Source of the DNA: Candidatus Nanoarchaeia archaeon
GTDB taxonomy: Archaea; Nanobdellota; Nanobdellia; Woesearchaeales; WJIZ01
Direction of reading: 5' to 3'
Assembly: GCA_028279765.1 (NCBI GenBank)
Contig: JANQND010000019.1
Coordinates: 1-64,000 of the forward strand
DNA: 64,000 nt
In this document: in pieces, positions 29,199 through 38,947 of the stretch
How the letters are laid out: the number at the start of each line of letters is the position of its first letter
How positions within the stretch are numbered: position 1 is the stretch's first letter
Translations under genes and position numbers: made by a program
Notes under the pieces: generated by a model
The model's input: the letters and a program-made list of their open reading frames with translations, nothing else
Database searches by the model: none
What the model was told of the DNA's origin: nothing

Positions 29199-30269
29199 AT
29201 GGGGGTTTTTGATAATATTCTACATGCGGATCAGACATTGTTTAAGAATATCGATGCGCTGGATTTTGATTTCATCCCTAAGATTATTCCTTACCGCGAA
29301 GAAGAGCAGCGCAGAATCGCCTCGTCAATTCAGCCCTTATTTTCTCAGCGAAATGGAAAGAATGTCGTGATTTGCGGGACTCCTGGTGCGGGAAAGACCG
29401 TTGCCTGCAGGCATGTGTTTCGGGAGCTGGAAGAGAAGAGCGAGGATATTATTCCTATCTATATTAATTGCTGGAAGCGTAACACCAGCTATAAGGTTGC
29501 GCTTGAAATCTGCCATCAGTTAGGGTATGCCTTTACACAGAATAAAAAAACGGATGAGCTTTTTCGAGAGATTGTAAGGATTCTGAATAAGAAAAATGTG
29601 GTCTTTGCCTTTGATGAGATTGACAAGGCAGATGATTATGATTTTCTGTATGTGCTCTCTGAGGAAATCTATCGAAAAGCACTGATTATGATTACTAACT
29701 TTCGGACTTTCTTAGAGGATATGGACGAGCGGGTGAAGTCGCGGATCATGCCGGAACTGATTGAGTTCAAGCCCTATACCCTTGAGGAGACAAGAGGAAT
29801 ATTGAAGCAGCGGGTTGAATATGCATTTTTTGAAGGAGTATGGGAGAGTGATGCGTTTACCCTTGTAGTGGAGAAAAGTGCATCAATGCAGGATATTCGA
29901 TCGGGAATTCATTTATTGAAGGATAGTGCTGATGCTGCAGAAAGCAAAGCAAGTAAAAAGATTACCAAGGAGCATGCACAAAAAGCTATTAGCAAAGTGG
30001 ATGAATTGGGCGCCCTGAAGTCAACTGATCTGAAAGAAGATGATAAAGTCATTCTGGGAATCATTAAGAAGCATTCAAAGAGCAAGATTGGAGACTTGTA
30101 TAAGCTATATGAGAATGCTGGTGGCAAAGGCGCCTACAAGACCTTTCAGAGAAAAATGAAGTCGTTTCAGGATCAAGGGTTTGTTACCCTGAAAAAAAGC
30201 CAGGGTGAAGGCGGGAATACGACTATTGTTGAGTATAAAGAGCGAACGAAGAGTTTGAGTGAGTTTTAG
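29199..30269 (+). CDS. cdc6: Orc1/Cdc6-type replication initiator ATPase
   Basis: YREEEQRRIASSIQPLF; GTPGAGKTVACRHV; DEIDKADD; C-terminal winged helix. Confidence 0.9.
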   Translation: MGVFDNILHADQTLFKNIDALDFDFIPKIIPYREEEQRRIASSIQPLFSQRNGKNVVICGTPGAGKTVACRHVFRELEEKSEDIIPIYINCWKRNTSYKVALEICHQLGYAFTQNKKTDELFREIVRILNKKNVVFAFDEIDKADDYDFLYVLSEEIYRKALIMITNFRTFLEDMDERVKSRIMPELIEFKPYTLEETRGILKQRVEYAFFEGVWESDAFTLVVEKSASMQDIRSGIHLLKDSADAAESKASKKITKEHAQKAISKVDELGALKSTDLKEDDKVILGIIKKHSKSKIGDLYKLYENAGGKGAYKTFQRKMKSFQDQGFVTLKKSQGEGGNTTIVEYKERTKSLSEF

Positions 30270-30294
30270 TATTTCTGTTGGATGATTTGTTAGG

Positions 30295-30390
30295 AAAAAT
30301 AATAACAATTCTGGTAGGCAAACCGGTTTTGCTCTGTGCAAAACCTCTAGCTCCAAGTGTTCGCTCGTTTGCACCATTGTTATTATTTTT
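30295..30390. repeat. Palindromic cloverleaf-like element C
   Basis: Perfect 15-bp outer inverted repeat aaaaataataacaat / attgttattattttt; inner hairpin ggttttgc-tctgt-gcaaaacc. Confidence 0.8.
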
Positions 30391-30411
30391 TATTGGTTTT
30401 GCGTTGAGATT

Positions 30412-30684
30412 TCAGTGAGTTATTGAGAAAGTAATGAATTCTCCTGCTGCAGGTGTTTTGTGGGAAGTTATGTTTTTGACATGTGCCTGTGCTGGGCCTT
30501 TCTTGCACAGCTCTTCAATTTCTGCTATGTCATTATCGTTGCCCTCTGCAACTATTTCTACCTTGTCCTGTCCTACGTTTTTTACATACCCTCTTAGATT
30601 CAGTTTTTGAGCGTGGCTTAATACGAAGTATCTGAATCCGACGCCCTGCACTATTCCTTTTACGGTTATTTCTATTCTGAGCAT
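30412..30684 (-). CDS. acyP: Acylphosphatase
   Basis: VKGIVQGVGFRYFVLSHAQKLNLRGYVKN. Confidence 0.93.
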   Translation of the reverse strand: MLRIEITVKGIVQGVGFRYFVLSHAQKLNLRGYVKNVGQDKVEIVAEGNDNDIAEIEELCKKGPAQAHVKNITSHKTPAAGEFITFSITH

Positions 30685-30752
30685 AGGGGATATTCTTATT
30701 TTTTGGAGTATAAAAAAATGGTGGAGAGCCTACTTGAAAAAAATTGTATTCA

Positions 30753-33575
30753 TCATTCTCGGTGATTGTATTTATCAGCAAGTATGTCAAAAGTTCCTGA
30801 GTTTACAGAAAAATATAATTTTGTGTCATCATATTGATAGGATATAGTGAAATTAACAATTCCATCAGGGTAAACTTGCAGTATTTTTTCTTTCATTTCA
30901 TCGGTGTATCTAAAACTATAGAACCTTTCCTCATCGCTTTCCTCAAAAAAGGGATAAACATATGTATGTTCATTCTTCTGAATATCTGTGCCCGGAATTG
31001 AAAACCTTATAGTTACGTGTTCCCTTATCTTTGGATTGAAGTAACCTGGCTCACCAATATATTTAAAGTAAAGAGTTGCTACTGAATATCGGTTGCTATT
31101 GGTAAACCCTGTGTAGTTTAGGAAGTTTGTTTCATTTATGAAATTAGCTTTAGGGCTCTTGCAGTCTAAATAATTTAAGGATGAGCAACTGCCACACTCG
31201 TTTGCGTAGTAATTTTGAAGAGGACAATTTGTATTCTCCTGCCCCACAATTTTAGTAATAGTTACAGGGCATAAAACGTAGTTTTCTGGATCCTGAGTAT
31301 AAAACATGTCTTTGCTTATATTTTCATAAAATTTGGCGCTAGCACCCCATGTACTATAAGTACTTACTTTTGAGTCAGAAGCATTTCGCAGCTTATACCC
31401 GAACCCTTTTCCCATTATGCATGATTTTTTTTGAGGGAACTCAAACAGGTCAGGTACTCCCTCAGGATATTTTTGTCCAAACCCATGGTAGAGGTCAGGA
31501 GCATGAAAAATCTGATGACCCATTTCGTGAACTATGGTAAGATAGGGCTTGTTTATGAAAATATCGCTTGCAGAGAGAGAGAAGGAGATATAGGAGTTCC
31601 TACCTGCTGCAAAAGACCTTCTAAAGGAGGAATAATCATGTAGATTGTTATATTGAATATAGATCATAAAATCGAATGGATCAGTATTAATGCTATTTTC
31701 CCTTACAGCTTCGCGGAAGAACTCCTTTACTAAACCATGGTCGCTAGACTCAAGTGTGTTTTCCTTCTCAACAGGATCAAGAAAAGTGATGTTGAAGCGA
31801 GGAGATTTCCCATAAATGGTGTTAGCTATTTTGTGTTTTTTCAACTGCCTTTCCCAGAACTTTCCAATAGACCTCAGAGAGTATGTTCTTACCTCAATAG
31901 TTGTATTTGCTCTTGAATAAGCTGGAGAAATATTTCTGAAAGTAGTATAGTCATCTGAGGAAAAAAGAATATCTTTGAGATTGTACTCAGAATAATTATA
32001 GTCAAAAATGGAGTCATCACAGGAAGTACGGACTGTACTAGCAAATCTGCCCCCAGTATTTTTATTTGTGAAACATAATTTTTGTTTTTCTAAGTCCCAA
32101 CCTGGAAACACTACTTGAAGTACCCCTACCTGAAACGTAGTGTTATCTTCAAAAATGTCAAAACAGATGTTATTATTCGTACTATTTATTACTAGAAGAG
32201 TTTCATTTTCTGGAGTTGAATCAATTGGATTCCTGGGCCTCGTGACAATACGGTATTGAATATCCATATCAACGCATTTGTCAGGACTCAATTTCTTTAT
32301 TTCTTGAAGCTCTTCTTCAGATATTCGAATAATTCTTGATGAATTTCCAGACCTAGAAATTTTATTTTGCTCATTCCAAGTGTAGGAGGAATTTAGAATA
32401 GAAATAACAAAATATGCTGACTCATTGTATAAGGTAACATTAGTTAAAGGAGTATAGCTGTAATCTATTTTTAACCAATTAGCGAATCGATCATACGCTA
32501 CTCTCTGCAGAGTAAAATCCTTTGCTATTTCTTTCTCATCATAAATTGTTGAAAGGATAGGAATGCACTGACCAGCAGCAGCACAAATCATGTTTTCTGG
32601 ACAGCCACAAAGACTACACCATTGGCTTAACCGTAGGGATACTTCCCCGACGGGATTATGGCTCCTCGAGCAGAAGTTTGGCTTATTCTCAGAGCATCGT
32701 GCATATTTTGTTCCATCATCACAATAGTAGTCCTGTAGACTTGAGACACAAGTGTTGTTAATACAATATCCATATTTACATCCACATTCTCTACAATTTT
32801 CGATAATTTTTGCTTCACAATTACCATCCTTGCAGTCTAGAGTACATTGGTCGGGTTTTTCTACGGAGCATTCTCCTACTTCTATTCCATCATCACAATA
32901 TCTCATCTGCTCTGGAAAGCATGTACTATTAAAGCAGAACCCTTCACTGCATCCACATTCTTTGCAGTTATCAATCAGGTTTGCCTCGCAATTGCCATTT
33001 TTGCAATCTATTACGCATTGTTTAGGCGTTTCTTCTGCGCACTCTCCAACATCTGTTCCATCTTCACAAATCGAAGGTAGCCGGCACTGACCTCCTTTCT
33101 TATATTTCCCTTTGACTTGGACTATCTGTTCTCTACATCCTAAATCGCAGGCAACCTTCTTTGTCTTAATCTTGTTGTTATCACAGTAGTATTCCTTAAG
33201 GTATTGTTTCGTTCCATCTTCCTTGTTTTTCTTTCCAGTGCATTTATCATACTTGAAACTTTTTTCTTTTCCTTTGATAATATAATGAGCTATGTCCGCA
33301 TCATATGATGATATTCCTTTATCCTTGTCAACACACACTTTTTTAGGGTAAGGCTTTTCATCTATGCTGCATACTCCCCCTATGCAATAACTGGTACGAC
33401 AATCCTCACTATCATGGCAGAGCTTTCCAACTGGGCAGGGAATGCAGTCTCCCCCGCAATCCACATCAGTTTCTGATTCATCCCATTCACCATTTGAGCA
33501 TAGGTCTTCGCTGGCGACTACAAAACCAACCATTAGAAAGGCCATAAGAAAAAGTAATCCCTTCACTGGATACAC
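30753..33575 (-). CDS. Secreted Cys-rich protein with zinc-metalloprotease-like motif
   Basis: Signal peptide; three CDDG..GEC...CKECGC-type modules; VHEMGHQIFHAPDLYH...CIMGKG. Confidence 0.75.
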   Translation of the reverse strand: MYPVKGLLFLMAFLMVGFVVASEDLCSNGEWDESETDVDCGGDCIPCPVGKLCHDSEDCRTSYCIGGVCSIDEKPYPKKVCVDKDKGISSYDADIAHYIIKGKEKSFKYDKCTGKKNKEDGTKQYLKEYYCDNNKIKTKKVACDLGCREQIVQVKGKYKKGGQCRLPSICEDGTDVGECAEETPKQCVIDCKNGNCEANLIDNCKECGCSEGFCFNSTCFPEQMRYCDDGIEVGECSVEKPDQCTLDCKDGNCEAKIIENCRECGCKYGYCINNTCVSSLQDYYCDDGTKYARCSENKPNFCSRSHNPVGEVSLRLSQWCSLCGCPENMICAAAGQCIPILSTIYDEKEIAKDFTLQRVAYDRFANWLKIDYSYTPLTNVTLYNESAYFVISILNSSYTWNEQNKISRSGNSSRIIRISEEELQEIKKLSPDKCVDMDIQYRIVTRPRNPIDSTPENETLLVINSTNNNICFDIFEDNTTFQVGVLQVVFPGWDLEKQKLCFTNKNTGGRFASTVRTSCDDSIFDYNYSEYNLKDILFSSDDYTTFRNISPAYSRANTTIEVRTYSLRSIGKFWERQLKKHKIANTIYGKSPRFNITFLDPVEKENTLESSDHGLVKEFFREAVRENSINTDPFDFMIYIQYNNLHDYSSFRRSFAAGRNSYISFSLSASDIFINKPYLTIVHEMGHQIFHAPDLYHGFGQKYPEGVPDLFEFPQKKSCIMGKGFGYKLRNASDSKVSTYSTWGASAKFYENISKDMFYTQDPENYVLCPVTITKIVGQENTNCPLQNYYANECGSCSSLNYLDCKSPKANFINETNFLNYTGFTNSNRYSVATLYFKYIGEPGYFNPKIREHVTIRFSIPGTDIQKNEHTYVYPFFEESDEERFYSFRYTDEMKEKILQVYPDGIVNFTISYQYDDTKLYFSVNSGTFDILADKYNHRE

Positions 33576-34330
33576 TCTCCTTCAAAATTATGCCCAAGAG
33601 CGATAAACTGGTAGATTAATGGTTCGTTATCATAACGAAGAGATTCGCTGATGATTTGGATGAGGACTTCATCTGTAATGATCTTTTCTGAATCTCGTAG
33701 GTCATACGACTGACAATCCTGTACAAAATCATAGTTCTGGCTGCTTAAGAGATTATTGACTATAGTTTCTGCGTTTGTTTGCATGCGTTTAAAGGGGATA
33801 GGTATTTTTTGGCTAAGAAGAGGAATAGTATATGAAGTATCTTCTTTTTTTACCAGTAGAGGATAAGATAAGAGAAAAGTAGCATCTTCCTCATTGAGAG
33901 TTACTTTAAGAGAAATATCTGTATCTTCAAAAGTAAAACCCTGCAGCAAGAATGGAGAAAGATCAACGCATTGCAAGAGTATGTTTTCTGTTTCCAGAGC
34001 AATACTCTCATTTAGCTCTTCAAGAGAAGGATAGAAAAAGTCAAACCCTTCAATGTATTTTACTTTGTATTCACCATCAATTAATATTGACGAGCCAATA
34101 AAATAGTCTTCTGTATAACCTCCTTGTTTAGCAACTTTCCATGAAGCTTGATATGCTGCTTTTGAGAGGCATTCTTCAAGGTAGTTCTCGATTTGTGTAA
34201 AGTCAATTTGAGAAATTTCGTCATGGGGCAATTGTTCAGATGGAGAATTTGTGGAAAGAACAAGAAGAATAATCAAGAGGAGAGCGATTCCAAGGATCAA
34301 AAAAATGGTTATTTGAGCATTCTTTCTCAT
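33563..34330 (-). CDS. Pilin-like / single-TM extracellular protein
   Basis: Internal start MRKNAQITIFLILGIALLLIILLV at 34330 preferred over 34531. Confidence 0.7.
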   Translation of the reverse strand: MRKNAQITIFLILGIALLLIILLVLSTNSPSEQLPHDEISQIDFTQIENYLEECLSKAAYQASWKVAKQGGYTEDYFIGSSILIDGEYKVKYIEGFDFFYPSLEELNESIALETENILLQCVDLSPFLLQGFTFEDTDISLKVTLNEEDATFLLSYPLLVKKEDTSYTIPLLSQKIPIPFKRMQTNAETIVNNLLSSQNYDFVQDCQSYDLRDSEKIITDEVLIQIISESLRYDNEPLIYQFIALGHNFEGECIQ

Positions 34331-34508
34331 AAGTAATCTTTCATTCACTTGTTTCCTTATTAATATTTCGTATAGATATACTGTCCTATTTGTATTAAAT
34401 ACCAGACACTGGACAGGTTTCTTGATTATCTTAAGCACTATCTTGCCAAAATTCCTCCATTCTGGGCTTTTTAGTGAGCACTGGACATCAAATAAATATG
34501 CGTGTGGA

Positions 34509-34518
34509 GTATATAAAG
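34509..34518 (+). promoter_or_regulatory. TATA-like box upstream of micro-ORF cluster
   Basis: GTATATAAAG ~45 nt before ATG at 34561. Confidence 0.4.
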
Positions 34519-34560
34519 GAGTTCTGCTCATTACTATCTATCAACAATGAGGTGATACCC

Positions 34561-34647
34561 ATGATAGATTTAAGCCATGAAAACATTGAACATTTGTTTT
34601 TTGCTCAAATGAAGAAACTGACTGCACAACAACGAGGTGAATACTAA
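34561..34647 (+). CDS. Micro-ORF 1, 28 aa
   Basis: MIDLSHENIEHLFFAQMKKLTAQQRGEY*; stop overlaps next start (TAATG). Confidence 0.45.
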   Translation: MIDLSHENIEHLFFAQMKKLTAQQRGEY

Positions 34648-34751
34648 TGGAAGAAGAATTTTACAGCGAGCAAAGCATCTATGAGCTGCATGAAGACGAT
34701 GAAATCAATGCTGCTGAGCAGGGATTTATGATGGGATATATGGAGGCGTAA
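34647..34751 (+). CDS. Micro-ORF 2, 34 aa acidic
   Basis: MEEEFYSEQSIYELHEDDEINAAEQGFMMGYMEA*. Confidence 0.55.
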   Translation: MEEEFYSEQSIYELHEDDEINAAEQGFMMGYMEA

Positions 34752-34754
34752 ACG

Positions 34755-34874
34755 ATGTGGTGGAATAAACAATCATTTATGGGCTGGGAAGAGTATAAGC
34801 AACGCATTGATTTTATTGACGACTACTTTTTTCGCCAGCAAACACGCGCACAGAGCGTAAAGAATTTGTATTAA
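34755..34874 (+). CDS. Micro-ORF 3, 39 aa
   Basis: MWWNKQSFMGWEEYKQRIDFIDDYFFRQQTRAQSVKNLY*; 3 nt after micro-ORF 2. Confidence 0.5.
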   Translation: MWWNKQSFMGWEEYKQRIDFIDDYFFRQQTRAQSVKNLY

Positions 34875-34952
34875 TTTCTTTTGAGTTTTTTATTGTTTTG
34901 TTGTTTTTCAGCACAATAATCTTTTTATATGGCTGTTTGTTTTTAGTCTTCT

Positions 34953-35525
34953 ATGGAGATTTTAAATAAGGACGAATTTTTCATGAATATTGAAGATATT
35001 TGTACTCATATTGAGGAAGGTGCCCTCTTCATTCATCCAACTGATACTATCTATGGTATTGGCTGTGATGCCACTAATAAGGAAGCAGTGAAAAAGATTC
35101 GGGACGTAAAGAACAGAAATGAGAGCCCATTCTCGGTTATTGCTCCTACAAAAGACTGGATCATGGAGAACTGCCATGTGCATGAGAAAGCAAAAGAGTG
35201 GATTGACAAGCTTCCCGGAGGATATACCCTGATCTTCAAACTGAAGAAAAAGGAGTGCATTGCCGCTAATGTGAATTTTGATCTTGATAGTGTTGGCGTA
35301 AGAATGCCTGATCATTGGTTTCTGGAGGTTGCGGACAGGATCGGCAAACCTATCGTTACTACATCTGCAAATAAAGCCGGGGAGAGTTTCATGACTTCTT
35401 TGGACAACCTTAATCCCGAGATTCAGTCTTACATGAAATTTATTGTGTATGAGGAAGAAAAACATGGAAGGCCATCCACGATTGTAGACCTTACCAATGA
35501 AGAGCCTGTTGTCATTCGAAGATAG
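34953..35525 (+). CDS. Sua5/YciO/YrdC-type L-threonylcarbamoyladenylate synthase
   Basis: FIHPTDTIYGIGCDATNKEAVKKI...PGGYTLIFKLKK...VGVRMPDH. Confidence 0.9.
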   Translation: MEILNKDEFFMNIEDICTHIEEGALFIHPTDTIYGIGCDATNKEAVKKIRDVKNRNESPFSVIAPTKDWIMENCHVHEKAKEWIDKLPGGYTLIFKLKKKECIAANVNFDLDSVGVRMPDHWFLEVADRIGKPIVTTSANKAGESFMTSLDNLNPEIQSYMKFIVYEEEKHGRPSTIVDLTNEEPVVIRR

Positions 35526-35555
35526 ATTTTTATAATTCTACATTTTTTTTCTGGT

Positions 35556-36194
35556 ATGGCTAGCAAAAAGAAAGAACACAGTGAAGGAAAGCTTAAGATA
35601 CTCGCCGCTGGAGACCTTCATGGTGATACTGGCCTTGCAGAGAAGCTTGCTAAGAGAGCGGAGAAAGAAAACGTGGATCTCGTTATTCTCTGCGGCGATC
35701 TTACCTATGCTGAGCAAAGTACTGAAGGAATTGTCGGTCCTTTTAAAGCCAGAAATGAAAAGGTGCTTTTGATTCCGGGAAATCATGAGACCATCGCTAC
35801 TGTAGATTTTCTCTCAGAATTGTATGATGCAAAGAATATCCATGGGTACTCTGTAAAATATAAGGACGTAGGAATCTTTGGTGCAGGAGGTGCAAATATC
35901 GGGCTCTTTCAGATTCCGGAAGACGAAATGTTTGACCTGCTCAAGAAAGGGCACCATAAGATAAAATATCTCAAAAAGAAGATTATGGTTACCCATGTAC
36001 ATCCAGAGGGTTCAAAAATGGAGAAGTTTTCAAAGTTTTTCCCTGGCTCAAGTGGTGTGAAGAAAGCAGTTGATCAGTTTCATCCGGATATCCTATTGTG
36101 CTCGCATGTGCATGAAGCAGACGGTATTGAAGAAATTCTTGGGAATACTACCGTGATCAATGTGGGAAGGAAAGGAAAAGTCATAATTATCTAG
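35556..36194 (+). CDS. Metallophosphoesterase
   Basis: AAGDLHGD, CGDLTY, IPGNHE, THVHPEG, CSHVHE motifs. Confidence 0.9.
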   Translation: MASKKKEHSEGKLKILAAGDLHGDTGLAEKLAKRAEKENVDLVILCGDLTYAEQSTEGIVGPFKARNEKVLLIPGNHETIATVDFLSELYDAKNIHGYSVKYKDVGIFGAGGANIGLFQIPEDEMFDLLKKGHHKIKYLKKKIMVTHVHPEGSKMEKFSKFFPGSSGVKKAVDQFHPDILLCSHVHEADGIEEILGNTTVINVGRKGKVIII

Positions 36195-36260
36195 AAATAT
36201 ATAAATACCTATACCAGTATAGAAATATTTATATAGGAGATTTGCCTTTCTTCTGTTACT

Positions 36261-37031
36261 ATGGCTAATCCGTTTGATGAAGTTATTGGTTCTGGAAATG
36301 GTGATGAAGAAAAGCCGCAGAAAAAAGTTAGTGCAGCCTCTCAAAAAAAAAGCCCAAAGGATCAGGTCCATATTTCGTTCACTATTGATAAGCATATGGT
36401 TGAGCGAGGAATCTTTTCCGTTATTATCATTGTTCTGGCATTTTTTGCATTCTTTGACCCTGCATCATCATGCAACGAAGACTCTAATATAACAGGTAAT
36501 GTAGTTGCAGCAGGCCATCAGGATGAGCCTGCAGAGATTAATCTGCGATCCGAGGGTGAAGAAGAGCAAACCCCGGAGTCCACAACGGAAGCGGAAGAAA
36601 CTGCAGAAGAGAACGATAAGGAAGGGTCAGAACAGGTTGAAGAGAAAGAGGAAGACAATTCTGATAAACCATTCAAGCAGAACTTTGATTTCAAGATTGT
36701 TGAAATTGATTTTTTACGGGATGCAGACAATGATAACAGGCCTTCGAAGATGAAGAGTATTAAGTTTCTTATGAGCAATAGATGGAAAGATTTTACTCCG
36801 CGCATTGAAGTACAGTGGTATGATAAGGCGTCAAACGAGATTATTAAAGAGAAAAAGCGGGCGATTGTTCCGTTAAAAACTATCAATAAAGGAATAACCC
36901 AAAAAGTAACCATTGACAGGTTTGATTCTACTTTCTTTGATCCAACCAATGATCCAGAAACTGTAGTGCTGCACTTGTATGATGCACAAACGAATCTCCT
37001 AATGGATACGACAACCCAAGTTATTTCTTAA
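36261..37031 (+). CDS. Hypothetical single-TM protein with acidic linker
   Basis: TM GIFSVIIIVLAFFAFF; Glu-rich region; beta-rich C-terminus. Confidence 0.65.
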   Translation: MANPFDEVIGSGNGDEEKPQKKVSAASQKKSPKDQVHISFTIDKHMVERGIFSVIIIVLAFFAFFDPASSCNEDSNITGNVVAAGHQDEPAEINLRSEGEEEQTPESTTEAEETAEENDKEGSEQVEEKEEDNSDKPFKQNFDFKIVEIDFLRDADNDNRPSKMKSIKFLMSNRWKDFTPRIEVQWYDKASNEIIKEKKRAIVPLKTINKGITQKVTIDRFDSTFFDPTNDPETVVLHLYDAQTNLLMDTTTQVIS

Positions 37032-37032
37032 C

Positions 37033-38487
37033 CTAACCTTTAACCACACCAATAGGTTTTAGCTGAGCAACTATTTTTCCAATTCCTGCATCATCGCTTA
37101 CCTTGACTACTTCATCAACATCCTTGTATGCCAAGGGTGCTTCCTCGGTTATCCCTCTCCATGATGCTGCCTTAATATATATCTGCTCTTTCTCCAGGTC
37201 AGCTTTTAATTGCTCTCCACGCCAGGTCTGGTTTGCCTGTTTTCTGGAGAGGAGCCTTCCTGCTCCGTGAGCGGTGCTTCCGAAGCTTTCCTTCATGGAT
37301 GTTTCTGTACCGACAAGCACGTAAGAAGAAGTACCCATGCTCCCTGGGATAAAAATAGGCTGTCCTGTTTTTTGGTATTTTTCAGGAATTTCCGGCCTTC
37401 CCGGTCCAAACGCCCTGGTTGCTCCTTTTCGGTGCACCCAAGCAGTAAAGGTCTCACCATTTACGGTGTGCTCTTCCTTCTTTGCGATATTGTGAGCGAC
37501 GTCGTAGACCGTATGAACTTCGGTGCTATCTCCAAAAATTTTCCTGAATGATTCTCTGGTATGATGGCCAATCATGTGCCGGTTTGCCCAGGCAAAGTTT
37601 GCTGCTGCGCACATCGCTGCAAAATAATCATTTGCAATCTCGCTGTTTGACGGTGCATAGATCAGGTCTTTTTCCGGAAGGCTCTCCATTATCTCCGGGT
37701 AATTCTCTTCCATTTTCCGTAGGAAATCAGAGCAGGTCTGATGACCTAACCCTCTACTTCCACAGTGAATAAGCACTACTACCTGACCTTCTTCTTTGAT
37801 GCCAAAGATGTCAGCAGTGTTCTTATCAAAGATTTTTGATACGTATTGCACTTCGATAAAATGATTTCCTGAACCCAGGGTCCCAAGCTGTCCTTTTCCG
37901 CGTGATTTTGCTTTTTGACTGATCTTGGAGGGGTCTGCATTAGGCATGGTACCTGACTCTTCACAATTTTCAAGATCTTCTTTGGTTCCGTAATTATTAT
38001 CGACGCACCATTTTGCGCCCTGTTCTAATACGGTTTGCATTTGCTCATCATCAAGCTTGAGCGGTGCCTTAGCGCCAACGCCTGGAGGAATATTTCTGAA
38101 CAGTTCGTCAAGGAGTTCCTTGATTTTTTCGTATGCCTGCTCTTTCTTGATAGTGGTCTGCAGAAGGCGTACTCCGCAATTGATATCGAAACCAATGCCT
38201 CCCGGTGAGATGCACCCATTTTCTGAATCGATTGCGGCAACTCCTCCGATGCTAAACCCGTAACCCTGATGCGCATCGGGCATCATGATGGAATGACCTT
38301 TGATTCCCGGGAGTGATGCTACATTAACACCCTGCTGCAGGCAGTTATCCTGCATCATTTTATCCATGAGCTTTTCTGATGCAAATACCTTCACCGGAAC
38401 GTTCATAGATTCGTCCTTTTCAATAATGTACGAGTATTCATTTATTTTCTTTGGGTTAATTTTTTTCTTTTCCATTTTAGAGATCAT
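37033..38487 (-). CDS. rtcB: tRNA-splicing ligase RtcB
   Basis: PDAHQGYGFSIGGVAAID; GGIGFDINCGVRLL; GTLGSGNHFIEVQ; HCGSRGLGHQ. Confidence 0.96.
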   Translation of the reverse strand: MISKMEKKKINPKKINEYSYIIEKDESMNVPVKVFASEKLMDKMMQDNCLQQGVNVASLPGIKGHSIMMPDAHQGYGFSIGGVAAIDSENGCISPGGIGFDINCGVRLLQTTIKKEQAYEKIKELLDELFRNIPPGVGAKAPLKLDDEQMQTVLEQGAKWCVDNNYGTKEDLENCEESGTMPNADPSKISQKAKSRGKGQLGTLGSGNHFIEVQYVSKIFDKNTADIFGIKEEGQVVVLIHCGSRGLGHQTCSDFLRKMEENYPEIMESLPEKDLIYAPSNSEIANDYFAAMCAAANFAWANRHMIGHHTRESFRKIFGDSTEVHTVYDVAHNIAKKEEHTVNGETFTAWVHRKGATRAFGPGRPEIPEKYQKTGQPIFIPGSMGTSSYVLVGTETSMKESFGSTAHGAGRLLSRKQANQTWRGEQLKADLEKEQIYIKAASWRGITEEAPLAYKDVDEVVKVSDDAGIGKIVAQLKPIGVVKG

Positions 38488-38899
38488 GCACGACTTGTAT
38501 AGTGGTGAGATTCGGCTCCTCTTTTATAAACATGTCGCTGTAGGTTACTGCCTTGATCGCGGTCAGTATTTCATATTTATCTGAGCTGTCTCCCAGGATT
38601 GTTGCTGACAGGGAATAGGTTTCGTTATTCTTTTTTATCTGTAATTCTTTTACTTCTGCTAAAAGGAATCCTTCTGTGTCAAGGTAGAAGATGAGCTCTT
38701 CAAGAAAGTCATATAATAGTGATCGCTTTTTGTTTGATGTGACTTCTATTTTTTTTTCTATTTTTTTTTCTACTTTATCGATGTCAGTCATGATTACTGT
38801 GGTAGCTAGTGCACAGCTTTTGAAGGCATCTTCTAAGTCTTTGCCGTAGGCCAGGAATTTTGCATCAGCAGTATGGTCTAAAAACTCGTACTTTTTCAT
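38477..38899 (-). CDS. Archease
   Basis: YEFLDHTADAKFLAYGKDLEDAFKSCA; overlaps rtcB. Confidence 0.92.
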   Translation of the reverse strand: MKKYEFLDHTADAKFLAYGKDLEDAFKSCALATTVIMTDIDKVEKKIEKKIEVTSNKKRSLLYDFLEELIFYLDTEGFLLAEVKELQIKKNNETYSLSATILGDSSDKYEILTAIKAVTYSDMFIKEEPNLTTIQVVHDL

Positions 38900-38947
38900 A
38901 GGTTTGAGAATTCTTCGAGGTATTTAAAAGATTGGGTTAGAATGTAA

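Noticed and set aside
32752-33090. 112-aa plus-strand ORF with internal repeats
   Set aside because: Mirror of the Cys-rich tandem modules encoded on the minus strand
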